DNA from: PCC-7336 sp039817825
GTDB lineage: Bacteria > Cyanobacteriota > Cyanobacteriia > Thermostichales > PCC-7336
DNA: 26,669 nt
Reading direction: 5' to 3'
NCBI GenBank assembly: GCA_039817825.1
Contig: JBCBVA010000044.1
Coordinates: 1-26,669, forward strand
Part shown: positions 15,815 through 22,909 of the stretch, piece by piece
Layout of the letters: each line of letters starts with the position of its first letter
How positions within the stretch are numbered: the first letter of the stretch is position 1
Position numbers and translations under genes: made by a program
Notes under the pieces: generated by a model
Database searches by the model: none
Seen by the model: the letters and a program-made list of their open reading frames with translations, nothing else
Told to the model about the DNA's origin: nothing

Positions 15815-16792
15815 CAGGCTGATGGTGACCACAATCGCCGCAAAGAACACCACCAGCCCCTGCACGACGAAATAATCGCGATCGCCAATTGCCAACATGA
15901 GCCGTCTGGCCAACCCCGGCCACGAAAACGTCACTTCCGTCAGCAGCGCTCCCCCCATGAGGGACGCCAGAGCCAAACCAATCACGGTCAGAATCGGCAC
16001 CAATGCATTCCGTCCGGCATGCAGCATCGTTACCCGCCACTCTGCCAACCCTTTCGCCCGCGCCGCCGCCACAAATGGCAATGTCAGCACCTCAAGCATG
16101 TGTACCCGAATCATGCGGGCAAACACCCCGGCTAACACCAGGCCCAAGGTGAATGCAGGCATGGCCAAATGGTGCAGAGCCGCCCAGAACGTCGGCCAGT
16201 CTCCGGCGATCGCCGCATCGATGGTGTACAGCCCCGTCAGTTGATTGGGGGGCCTGAGAGCAGGCGGCAGGCGATTGCCGATGGGAAACCACCCCAACAC
16301 CACTCCGAAGATCAGTTGTAAGAGCATCCCAATCCAGAACACCGGAATGGCATAAGTCAAAATACCGGTGGTTCGAGTGGCCGTGTCGATCGGACTATTG
16401 GGATGGGTGGCCGCTAGCAGACCGAATGGAATGGCGAGGATTAAGGCAACCACTAAACCGGCGATCGCTAACTCTAGAGTAGCCGGGAAGAAATCCCCAA
16501 TAATGCTCCAGACGGGCTTACCGGTGGTAGCTAGGGACGTGCCCAGATCGAAATGCAGCAGTTGACCCATGTAGCGTAGGTACTGCTCGAGATAGGTGCC
16601 CGTTAGCCCCATCGTCTGCCGCATTTGCTCGCGCGCGGCTTCAGAGGCTCTGGGCCCTAGCGTCGCGCTGACGGGATCGCCTGTAATTCTGAGCAGGACG
16701 AAGAGAAATGTCGAGACTGCCCACAGCGTGACTGGCAACAACAGTAGTCGAGTGATGACAAACGATCGCAGCGAACTGGTTTGGCGACTCAC
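15767..16792 (-). CDS. ABC transporter permease, DppB/OppB type
   Basis: Integral membrane subunit of a peptide- or nickel-type ABC importer (BPD_transp_1 family). The N-terminus FVITRLLLLPVTLWAVSTFLFVLLRITGDP, the six predicted helices, the EAA-loop AARAKGLAEWRVTMLHAGRNALVP and the C-terminus AYIDPRIRY are all characteristic. The open frame reaches TTG 16834, but GTG 16792 gives the usual short N-terminus (341 residues), so I use it; neither start has a strong ribosome site. No binding protein, second permease or ATPase is in the window. Scattered ABC subunits are common in cyanobacteria, so it may pair with distant genes. Substrate is unknown. Its last 48 bases lie inside the cyclase gene on the opposite strand. 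Confidence 0.9.
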   Translation of the reverse strand: MSRQTSSLRSFVITRLLLLPVTLWAVSTFLFVLLRITGDPVSATLGPRASEAAREQMRQTMGLTGTYLEQYLRYMGQLLHFDLGTSLATTGKPVWSIIGDFFPATLELAIAGLVVALILAIPFGLLAATHPNSPIDTATRTTGILTYAIPVFWIGMLLQLIFGVVLGWFPIGNRLPPALRPPNQLTGLYTIDAAIAGDWPTFWAALHHLAMPAFTLGLVLAGVFARMIRVHMLEVLTLPFVAAARAKGLAEWRVTMLHAGRNALVPILTVIGLALASLMGGALLTEVTFSWPGLARRLMLAIGDRDYFVVQGLVVFFAAIVVTISLLLDIINAYIDPRIRY

Positions 16793-16980
16793 AATTAAAC
16801 TCAAATCCGTTGATAAGTAGGCCGTTCTAGTCAATATTGCAAGAGCAAACGTCTCTGCAACACTTCTAGAAACTTCGTTTTACGTTGAATTCAACTGAAC
16901 CACTTAGCTAGAGTAGCGAATCGACGAATACGGTCACAGGTAAGGATTCTGTCGTTCGCTGCCCCAGTTGTACCTTCCCT

Positions 16981-17007
16981 CGCCGCAAACAGCTAGCGAT
17001 AGCGGCG
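16981..17007 (-). terminator. GC-rich hairpin after the glycosyltransferase gene
   Basis: CGCCGC (16981-16986) and GCGGCG (17002-17007) form a 6-bp stem with a 15-base loop, 25 bases past the stop of the minus-strand glycosyltransferase. There is no T-run on the minus strand after the stem, so this is at best a weak or factor-assisted terminator. The rest of the gap from 16793 to 17031 shows nothing I can name. Confidence 0.3.
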
Positions 17008-17031
17008 GGCAAACCATTACAGTGACTGTCC

Positions 17032-18048
17032 CTACTTCATCAACTTCGCCTGTTCTTTGCGCTTGCTGCGTTTGAGCAGTTTTTGCCACACTTGCTGCCA
17101 CCACAACTGCTGCAATCGCCAGAAGGTGAGCTGGGGGAGGGAATTGGGATGGCGATCGCGATGATCGAAGAACTGGTTGATGTCTAGCAAGACTTGCTGT
17201 AGCTTGCGGGCAACGGCGGCATCGCGATAGGGGTCGAAAAAGCGGCCATCGACCGACGGTCTTTGCTGACCTGAAACCGCAGCTTGGATGCGCTGGATGT
17301 CATAGTCCAGAGAGTAGACCGCTATTTTTTGGCAATTGAAACCGGGATCGAGATAATCAGCCAGGGCATCGTTGACGCTGGAAAACACCTGGCAACCGCA
17401 GGCCATCGCTTCCATCGGCGGTAATCCAAATCCTTCCGTGACCCCATTTACCGCCCAATAATCGGCAGAATCGTACAGATACACTTTCGATCGATTGAAT
17501 AACCCCGCCAGGTCTTCGACGTAGCGATCGATCAGGTGAACGCGACACACCCGCTGTAAGGCTGGTACCAAGCGATCGAGTACGTAGCTAGACATCTTCC
17601 GGCTTTGCACCAACACGTCAATATCGCGGTGTTGGTGGCGATCGCGAAACTCCTCGCCAATCGAATTCGGGACGTAAAACAACGGGGAATTAGGAGCTTT
17701 GCGACCCCAATAGCCCAGAGTGTTGCGACTGACGGCAACAATGGGGACGCGTACGGGAAGCTGAAATGGATAACCGCAACTGTGTGCGTGGTAGACCACA
17801 TTATCGTGGCGCAGGCGATGGGCGAGCTTTTTGACGTCAAAGCCCCAGCTCATGACGAAAATGGCAGAGGGATCGTGTCGGTTATGGAGCGTGTCAAGAA
17901 AGGGGCGATCGGGCTCGTATTGACGGTAAGTAACAATCTCGACGTCACAAAATTGCCGCGCCAGCTCAATAAATTTCAGTTCTGCCCATAACCCTCCACC
18001 GCCAAACGGGGGAGTTGTTCCCGGTAGTAGGCAGTAGAGCTTTCTCAC
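17032..18048 (-). CDS. GT4-like glycosyltransferase
   Basis: Predicted cytoplasmic or membrane-associated sugar transferase with a GT-B fold, 338 residues. The N-terminal PGTTPPFGGGGLWAELKFIELA is the nucleotide-sugar glycosyltransferase loop and helix. The C-terminal domain has EGFGLPPMEAMACGCQVFSS, the classic GT4 E-x7-E donor-binding motif, followed by DYLDPG. It starts at GTG 18048 and ends in a basic tail rich in Lys, Arg and Gln. It is on the same strand as the membrane protein 122 bases upstream, so they could share a transcript, though no functional tie is evident. Donor and acceptor cannot be read from the sequence; polysaccharide or glycolipid assembly is the usual role. Confidence 0.82.
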   Translation of the reverse strand: MRKLYCLLPGTTPPFGGGGLWAELKFIELARQFCDVEIVTYRQYEPDRPFLDTLHNRHDPSAIFVMSWGFDVKKLAHRLRHDNVVYHAHSCGYPFQLPVRVPIVAVSRNTLGYWGRKAPNSPLFYVPNSIGEEFRDRHQHRDIDVLVQSRKMSSYVLDRLVPALQRVCRVHLIDRYVEDLAGLFNRSKVYLYDSADYWAVNGVTEGFGLPPMEAMACGCQVFSSVNDALADYLDPGFNCQKIAVYSLDYDIQRIQAAVSGQQRPSVDGRFFDPYRDAAVARKLQQVLLDINQFFDHRDRHPNSLPQLTFWRLQQLWWQQVWQKLLKRSKRKEQAKLMK

Positions 18049-18170
18049 AATAGTTCAAGTAGGCTGCGACACCGCTGATGAGTGTAGTCGATCTTGGGAC
18101 TATCGGGCTTTTTCTGGAGCGTTCGGCAATTTTCTTTCTTGGCTAATCAACGCTCCGAACTGTCTCTGCC

Positions 18171-19127
18171 TCATAGATCGCTACTGTACGGACGATGGCT
18201 TAAACACTGGCGAAAATAACTGCTCAAGACCAGCATCAAGAATCCGAGGGACAGCACTAACTCTGCCGTCTCTCCGTAAATGCTCATAGTGTAGTGGGCG
18301 GGCTCAATGTATCTCGTACAGGTGTACACCGCGCTGACCACGAGAAAGTAAGAGGACAAAAACCAGCTCGGCACAAACAGGGCATATCCCCCTCTGAGCA
18401 GGCCGTGCTTGCTGCGAGAGAGCGATCGCAGCATAAACCAACTAAATGCCCCTAGTAGTCCGACGACAATCAATGCCGGATCGATCAGTTCGTTGACCCA
18501 CAGCAAGTTGTGCAGTGTGATCTCGGCTTGAGAATTGTTCGTCTCGAAAAATTCCGGAGACTGCACCCCAAGTAGGCGCTGCCCCCAGCTAATCTCCTCA
18601 AATGCCACAAACCCCAGTAGGAGAGCGAACATCCCGTAGGCCCCTCCCAGGATCGTGTTTCCCCGAGCCCACAGGTGTTTGGTTACCGGTATCGCAAACA
18701 CAGCCGCCAGCAAGAACGCCACGCTTGTTCCGTATTCAATCACGCCACCTTCTTCACTGATGGCTCGGAAGGTCTCGCGGCCCACTAAGTACCGCAACCC
18801 CACAATCAGTCCAATCAGAATCAGGGGGGTACACCACACCATCCACTTATCGGAGCCTGAATGCCTCAGTACAATGCGCTTGATGCTGTGCTTCAGGTCA
18901 GCAATCCATCCGATCCAAGCAAGAGCAATACCTGCGACTAACCCCAACCACAGAGACAGACTCTGGCCATCCAGAATCAGTTGCACCACTTGGGTAATGG
19001 CTAGAATGACTCCAGCCAGCACGAAGACCCCTTTGGCTAGCCGAGTGAAAAACACGATTCGGCGATCGCAAATATCCATGTCTCCCGATGGAGTCTGTTG
19101 GGCAACTATCGGGAGATGTTTGGTCAT
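18171..19127 (-). CDS. Uncharacterised multi-pass membrane protein with EEISWGQR motif
   Basis: A 318-residue protein with about eight hydrophobic segments (around 30-52, 56-76, 94-116, 128-148, 158-176, 215-235, 247-270, 285-305). Polar motifs lie at membrane borders: RAISEEGGVIEYG (121-133), VAFEEISWGQRLLG (174-187), NNSQAEITLHN (197-207) and YGETAEL (284-290). Charged residues clustered this way in an integral membrane protein suggest a catalytic or ion-binding centre. I recall the EEISWGQR / N-x-Q-x-E-x-x-LHN pattern from unassigned bacterial membrane proteins but know no function. The ATG start is clean. A 9-bp inverted repeat falls in its first codons. Upstream is a long non-coding stretch shared with the divergent YbjN-like gene. 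Confidence 0.75.
   Translation of the reverse strand: MTKHLPIVAQQTPSGDMDICDRRIVFFTRLAKGVFVLAGVILAITQVVQLILDGQSLSLWLGLVAGIALAWIGWIADLKHSIKRIVLRHSGSDKWMVWCTPLILIGLIVGLRYLVGRETFRAISEEGGVIEYGTSVAFLLAAVFAIPVTKHLWARGNTILGGAYGMFALLLGFVAFEEISWGQRLLGVQSPEFFETNNSQAEITLHNLLWVNELIDPALIVVGLLGAFSWFMLRSLSRSKHGLLRGGYALFVPSWFLSSYFLVVSAVYTCTRYIEPAHYTMSIYGETAELVLSLGFLMLVLSSYFRQCLSHRPYSSDL
19081..19116 (-). repeat. Perfect 9-bp inverted repeat at the start of a membrane-protein gene
   Basis: TCTCCCGAT (19081-19089) and ATCGGGAGA (19108-19116) are exact complements 18 bases apart, inside codons 4-16 of the minus-strand gene. In mRNA this could fold just after the start codon and affect initiation. Functional meaning is inferred. 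Confidence 0.45.
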
Positions 19128-19521
19128 TGAACTAGTTGCCGCAGTAGGAACAGAAAACTAATTCCTCGATCTAAGGCCAGTGGACAGGTTAAGTCAAGGT
19201 TAGGCTGATTTAATCCCTTTTTAATGTTGATGTGCTGTTGTGGGATCGCTAATTAACGGGGTCTGTTTGCCCGGCTTCCGTCGTTTTTTGGCAAGCCGCT
19301 ATTGATGCAATCAGCTAAGCCAATGTCTCGACCTCGCTCGCTTCGCTAGCTTCAGGGTCTCCATTCTCCAACCCTATAGAGGTTGGCTATGTCCCCGCGA
19401 TTGAGCGTTGCTGGATTGTTTGGAGAGACAACTGTTGGATGTTTTCAGGCAAACTGAGTACGTCAGTCTGCGCTCGCTGTCAGTCTGTCGTTCAACCAGT
19501 CCCCGTTCGAAGACCGTTTGC
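19128..19521. other. Non-coding divergent intergenic region
   Basis: About 394 bases between two divergent genes. The plus strand is open from a TTG at 19408 into the YbjN-like gene, but that N-terminus does not look like the family. CCAACC (19368-19373) and GGTTGG (19381-19386) form a 6-bp hairpin with a 7-base loop. I see no RNA gene or convincing promoter. Confidence 0.5.
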
Positions 19522-20013
19522 ATGTCTCACTCCGTCCCTTTTGTTAGCCAAACTCAGGCCGTTACGTACCAAAAAGTGGCCGATTATCTCACCACGTCAC
19601 GCCTGTTCAAGGACTCGATGCGGGCGATCGCAGATCGCCCTAAGTTCGACTTACTATACGAGTCCACCATGCTGGAAGTGGAAGTCTTTCCCTGGGAAAT
19701 TCACCCGTGGGATGACTCCGACATGGCGATCGTGCGGGCGACTAGTTGCGTCACCATCGGGACTGCGATGGATACCGAGTTAATGCACTATCTCCTCTCT
19801 GAAAACCGCCGCATGCAGTTTGGTGCGTTTCAACTGGATGACAGCAGCAATGTGGTGTTTGCAGAAAGCGTTCTGGGAGGCGACAGTCTGGATCTACTGG
19901 AGTTACAGACTTGTATTCTCTGCGTAGCGGCGATCGCAGATACCTACGACGACATTATTTCCGAACGGTTCGGGGGCTTGCGCGCGATCGATCGCCCGTC
20001 AGTACCTATCTAA
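19522..20013 (+). CDS. YbjN-domain (type III secretion chaperone-like fold) protein
   Basis: A 163-residue soluble acidic protein of the YbjN-like family widespread in cyanobacteria. Features are an N-terminal helix with VADYLTTSRLF, a central beta sheet (MLEVEVFPWEIHPWDD, AIVRATSCVTIG), the strand-helix LMHYLLSENRRMQFGAFQLDD, then VVFAESVLGG and a long final helix ELQTCILCVAAIADTYDDIISERFGG. The family fold resembles secretion chaperones, but cyanobacterial members have no settled function; some YbjN proteins affect stress and motility. ATG 19522 is chosen because the preceding 38 codons open from a TTG and look non-coding. No strong ribosome site is seen. A repeat element lies 134 bases downstream. 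Confidence 0.72.
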   Translation: MSHSVPFVSQTQAVTYQKVADYLTTSRLFKDSMRAIADRPKFDLLYESTMLEVEVFPWEIHPWDDSDMAIVRATSCVTIGTAMDTELMHYLLSENRRMQFGAFQLDDSSNVVFAESVLGGDSLDLLELQTCILCVAAIADTYDDIISERFGGLRAIDRPSVPI

Positions 20014-20147
20014 TTGCTTACCGATGAATTGGGTGATTGAGCTGCCCCATGACTCGTCTTGAAGCCAACTATTGCCAGCGATCGCTCGGCTGAATCTCAG
20101 GATGTGAATGGGTTGCTAGTGCGCTGTCTAGCTTCAGAACAGGGATT

Positions 20148-20385
20148 ATCGGCAATCCGCTTTAAGGTCTGGAGTCTGTAGACAGCTCAAAGCCTTCATT
20201 GAACCTGAGTTCGGTGGCCCTCATCCCCAACCCTTCTCCCACAGTGGGAGAAGGAAGTAAGAGGCATTAAACCCTGATACTGTCGTTGTGCTGTGGGGCA
20301 ACTATCCCACTCAAATAGTCCTATCGAACTGACGTTCATTGACAAGGTGAGACGATTAGAAAACTCTCCGTAGCGGATTGCCGAT
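20148..20385. mobile_element. MITE-like element with 14-bp terminal inverted repeats (copy A)
   Basis: ATCGGCAATCCGCT (20148-20161) and AGCGGATTGCCGAT (20372-20385) are exact complements bounding 238 bases without a gene. Its left part (GGTCTGGAGT, GACAGCTCA, AGCCTT) and right part (AACTCTCCGTAGCGGATTGC) match the 97-bp copy C at 24825-24921, so copy A looks like the same element enlarged by an internal insertion. The right end also matches copy B at 21737-21780 in reverse. No clear target duplication is visible. It fills most of the gap between the YbjN-like and DUF2854 genes (20014-20464); the remainder holds nothing I recognise. Confidence 0.7.
20232..20254. repeat. Inverted repeat nested inside copy A
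   Basis: CCTTCTCCCAC, one A, then GTGGGAGAAGG: a 23-bp near-perfect palindrome, preceded by CCCTCATCCCCAAC. Sequences of this type recur as dispersed repeats in cyanobacterial and other genomes. It lies in the part of copy A that has no counterpart in copy C, so it probably arrived as a secondary insertion. Confidence 0.7.
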
Positions 20386-20464
20386 CGCTATAGCACTCAG
20401 CCAAAGGCGTACAGCAGAGCCTTTGCGGAAAGGTGTCATCCCAAACAGTAAGCATGATAAGAGA

Positions 20465-21034
20465 CTAGGACGCAGCAGCGGCTTCCTGTTTGGTGATGAT
20501 GGCAATTTGTGCAATATCCTTCTCTGGTTGCGTCAGTTCCACATCCACATCGCGGCCAAAGAAGGTTTTCATTTTCTTCTCGTAGCTTTTCTCCCACCGC
20601 TCGAAGGGTAAGCGAGCCGTGTTAAACCGCAGTACAAGCGTGTAACGGCCATCGCGCAGCTCTTCCCCGTAGCCTTCAATGCGAGGTAATTCTGCATCGG
20701 TCCGCCCTTTAAGATTCAGCGCTTCCAAGGCGGTGTCGAGGTGGGCGTCGGCACCGTAGTTGTACTTGGTGATATCGCCAATAATCTGCTGCTGAATTTC
20801 TGTCGATTGCTCGTCACGAGCTTTCTCCAGCTCTGAAGTGACGTTGTACATGGCCGGAACTGGTTTCAGTTCTACTGCTTTCATCACCAGTCCCCCCAAA
20901 ATTAATGGAATGCCTCCGGTGTAGCCAATCAAGTTAATGGTTGGGTTGCTGGACTCGATCAATCCCCAAATGAACACGAGAACGCCAGCGATGAGGGGGA
21001 GCGTGCTGAGGGTAACGGGTAGACGGGACAGCAT
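20465..21034 (-). CDS. DUF2854 membrane protein
   Basis: A 189-residue protein with two hydrophobic helices at the N-terminus (about 9-27 and 33-53, with GYTGGIPLILGGLVMKAVELKP between and after). A soluble domain follows with IIGDITKYNYGADAHLDTALEALNLKG and GRYTLVLRF. This pattern is the DUF2854 family of cyanobacteria and plant chloroplasts; the function is unknown. The C-terminal region FGRDVDVELTQPEKDIAQIAIITKQEA is typical too. The ATG start has no clear ribosome site. A small gene and its terminator lie upstream on the same strand, so this gene probably has its own promoter in 21035-21180. Confidence 0.8.
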   Translation of the reverse strand: MLSRLPVTLSTLPLIAGVLVFIWGLIESSNPTINLIGYTGGIPLILGGLVMKAVELKPVPAMYNVTSELEKARDEQSTEIQQQIIGDITKYNYGADAHLDTALEALNLKGRTDAELPRIEGYGEELRDGRYTLVLRFNTARLPFERWEKSYEKKMKTFFGRDVDVELTQPEKDIAQIAIITKQEAAAAS

Positions 21035-21180
21035 AGTAAGGATGGCAACCTAACGAATGGCAGAGTAGCTGGGACCGACTCGGGTGTATTCGAGCCCTCA
21101 GCAGTGCAAAACTCAATGACTTCTCAATCGTAAAGGATTGTTAAAGGTCAGCCAAGCTACTGGCCCCAGATGGAGGGCAT

Positions 21181-21211
21181 AAAAAAACGCGGCAGTTGGT
21201 GGACTACCGCG
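21181..21211 (-). terminator. Rho-independent terminator, minus strand
   Basis: On the minus strand CGCGGTAGT pairs with ACTGCCGCG (5-bp GC stem plus 3 bp with one mismatch), then a run of seven T. It lies 81 bases past the stop of the small gene at 21292-21471 and just before the DUF2854 gene. This supports real minus-strand transcription of the small gene. Confidence 0.8.
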
Positions 21212-21291
21212 ATTAATGTCGGAATCAACTTACTGGTCTGGGTCTCTAACAGATGACTCGCAGACACGATTGGTTGAATGATTAAAACTCT

Positions 21292-21471
21292 CTAGAGCCA
21301 CTGGCGAGAGGCCGTTTTCTCGGATGCCGCCTGAGCCTCTGTCAGCATTTCCAGGCGACTGTTGTCCACCGCTGCAGAATTGATGCCAGGAACCAAGTTC
21401 CGGGACTGTAGTGCCATGTGCAGTTGCATATCGGCAACGTAGTCAAGAAGGGTACCTTGTTCGCCAGACAT
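21292..21471 (-). CDS. Small hypothetical protein
   Basis: I do not recognise this family. From ATG 21471 it is 59 residues, beginning MSGEQGTLLDYVADMQLHMA and ending in an Ala/Ser-rich, helix-prone tail. The frame stays open upstream to a TTG at 21552 (86 residues), but that extension is Ser-rich and less protein-like. Support for a real gene is the intrinsic terminator 81 bases downstream on the same strand and the lack of a competing frame; there is no clear ribosome site. It has no transmembrane segment or cysteine. It may be a lineage-specific cyanobacterial protein. Confidence 0.45.
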   Translation of the reverse strand: MSGEQGTLLDYVADMQLHMALQSRNLVPGINSAAVDNSRLEMLTEAQAASEKTASRQWL

Positions 21472-21937
21472 ATCGGCCGGGGTAGAAAAGCTGGATGAAG
21501 ACGCTAGCAACGTTAGGCTCCTGACTTCCGATCTGAACGGTATGCAATGCAACTAAAGCTACCATGTGGCCCTAGAAATTCTCGAATCCCGCTCAAAGAT
21601 CGCAACATTCCTTTAATATCGGCCGATCTTCGTTACAAATCCTGTCCTCCATTTGCAATGGTTTGTAGTGCGATCGCTCCCTTGTGAAGCGATCTGCCCC
21701 CGCCATCCAGTAAGCTGAGTCGCTCGCTCGGGTAGGGCGATCTGCAATCCGCTACGGAGAGTTCCCTAAGCCTTTGTCCTTGCAAATCAATGCTTTTATC
21801 CGTCTTTACCTGGGTGAAGTATTGCAACGGTAAGTTCAAGTTCGGTGTCGTTAATAGGCCATTCAAGTGCGGACACAAATCTGAATGCTAGGTTGGGGTG
21901 CCTCTGATTCTGTCCACCTCCACTATCAACCTCAGGA
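21472..21937. other. Intergenic region with repeat copy B
   Basis: About 466 bases between the small minus-strand gene and the GIY-YIG gene. It contains a dispersed repeat end (21737-21780) and a HIP1-like octamer near 21670. A minus-strand frame at 21633-21878 runs through the repeat and has no family resemblance, so I do not call it. No RNA gene is apparent. Confidence 0.5.
21737..21780. repeat. Dispersed repeat end (copy B)
   Basis: GCGATCTGCAATCCGCTACG followed by GAGAGTTCCCTAAGCC is the reverse complement of the right end of copy A with few differences. Its inner part (AGCC..TGTCCT) also follows copy C. No matching opposite end was found, so it looks like a solo end or a decayed copy. 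Confidence 0.65.
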
Positions 21938-22483
21938 ATGTCAACATCAGTTGCCCCAGCCATTTTGGCAGACTTGCCCTACCTTCCTTTTATTAATACT
22001 GACGGGTTGCTCCCCCACGAGTTGTCAGGGACGGTGGGTGCTTATGCGATTTTTGATGGCGATCGCCAATTGCAGTATGTGGGCTACTCCCGCGACGTGC
22101 TGAACAGTTTGCGGCTGCACCTCGTGCGTAAACCGGCGTTCTGTCACTGGGTCAAGGTGCAGGCGATTAACCGCCCCAGTCGAACTGTATTAGAGGATAT
22201 CTGCGAGGCATGGACAGGCGCGAATGGGTCGATTCCTCCTGGTAATGAGCCTTCATCTGATTGGGATTCACCCGTTGATGTCACGCGCCAGATGACCGAT
22301 GCCGAGCACAAGGAGCTGGCGTCTCCCGAACTAGACGATCGATCGCGAACCAAAGCCCTCAAGCAAGTGGCTCGTCGAGTGGAAAGCGAAATTCTGGCTT
22401 TGCTGGCAGAACGCAACGTGCAAGAGCCGCTGCGATTTCATCCCAAGCTGAAGGAGAAAGGCCTGTTGGACTTGAAAGGCTGA
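21938..22483 (+). CDS. GIY-YIG domain protein
   Basis: A 181-residue protein with a single N-terminal GIY-YIG-type fold. VGAYAIFD (33-40) and QYVGYSRDV (46-54) stand for the GIY and YIG strands; the Arg of SRDV is kept and a Glu lies in RTVLEDICEAW as a metal-ligand candidate. A mobile-looking acidic middle (about 95-130) and a Lys/Arg-rich helical C-terminus (RSRTKALKQVARRVESEILALL) follow. Similar stand-alone proteins occur in cyanobacteria and plants. UvrC domains are absent, so this is not UvrC. The first motif reads GAY rather than GIY, so nuclease activity is uncertain. ATG 21938 lacks a well-spaced ribosome site. It is convergent with secG across a hairpin. Confidence 0.75.
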   Translation: MSTSVAPAILADLPYLPFINTDGLLPHELSGTVGAYAIFDGDRQLQYVGYSRDVLNSLRLHLVRKPAFCHWVKVQAINRPSRTVLEDICEAWTGANGSIPPGNEPSSDWDSPVDVTRQMTDAEHKELASPELDDRSRTKALKQVARRVESEILALLAERNVQEPLRFHPKLKEKGLLDLKG

Positions 22484-22495
22484 GTCAAACAACAG

Positions 22496-22522
22496 CAGCT
22501 CCCCACACGGAGTAGGGAGCTG
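22496..22522. terminator. Hairpin between convergent GIY-YIG gene and secG
   Basis: CAGCTCCC (22496-22503) pairs with GGGAGCTG (22515-22522) around an 11-base loop. On the plus strand it is followed by TTTGATGGTT, a weak T-tract. Its position between two convergent genes suits a shared terminator. Confidence 0.6.
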
Positions 22523-22559
22523 TTTGATGGTTGTGGCAAGAATGCTTTAGCGAATCAAC

Positions 22560-22820
22560 CTAACCAATCAGGTCTTTTAGACCCAGCTGTGCCGTGGGGC
22601 CAAAAATACCTAGGGCGAGAACCACGCTCAAAATTAAGAATACGGCGAGTACTGTCCAGGTGATGCGGTTCAAGCTTTGCTCTGCACTTTTGGTGCTGGA
22701 GAATAACTGAGCTTGGCCGCCGATCGCCGCGATTCCGTCACCTTTAGGACTGTGGAGCAGCACCAAGATAATCATCAGAATAGCGGACACAGTCCACAAA
22801 AATTCGAGAAAGGCAACCAT
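22560..22820 (-). CDS. secG: Preprotein translocase subunit SecG
   Basis: Small membrane partner of SecYE that aids protein export and thylakoid insertion. The 86 residues hold two transmembrane helices (about 2-24 and 54-75 from this start) joined by the SecG loop HSPKGDGIAAIGGQAQLF, a firm family signature. ATG 22820 has GGTGG about five bases upstream; a TTG at 22832 would add four residues. It lies 89 bases downstream of thf1 on the same strand and may follow it on one transcript. Confidence 0.93.
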   Translation of the reverse strand: MVAFLEFLWTVSAILMIILVLLHSPKGDGIAAIGGQAQLFSSTKSAEQSLNRITWTVLAVFLILSVVLALGIFGPTAQLGLKDLIG

Positions 22821-22909
22821 AGGAACCACCAAGACAATAGTTTGCTATCGATCGATGCTAGCTATCGGGTAGTGCTAGCTGTTAATCCGAGGATTGGAAG
22901 GACAGATTG

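Noticed and set aside
19408..19521. N-terminal extension of the YbjN-like protein from a TTG codon
   Set aside because: The extra 38 residues are Cys/Ser/Arg-rich and unlike the family, and the TTG lacks a ribosome site.
21633..21878. 81-codon minus-strand open frame between the small gene and the GIY-YIG gene
   Set aside because: It runs through the dispersed repeat end (copy B), has no ribosome site and no protein-like pattern.
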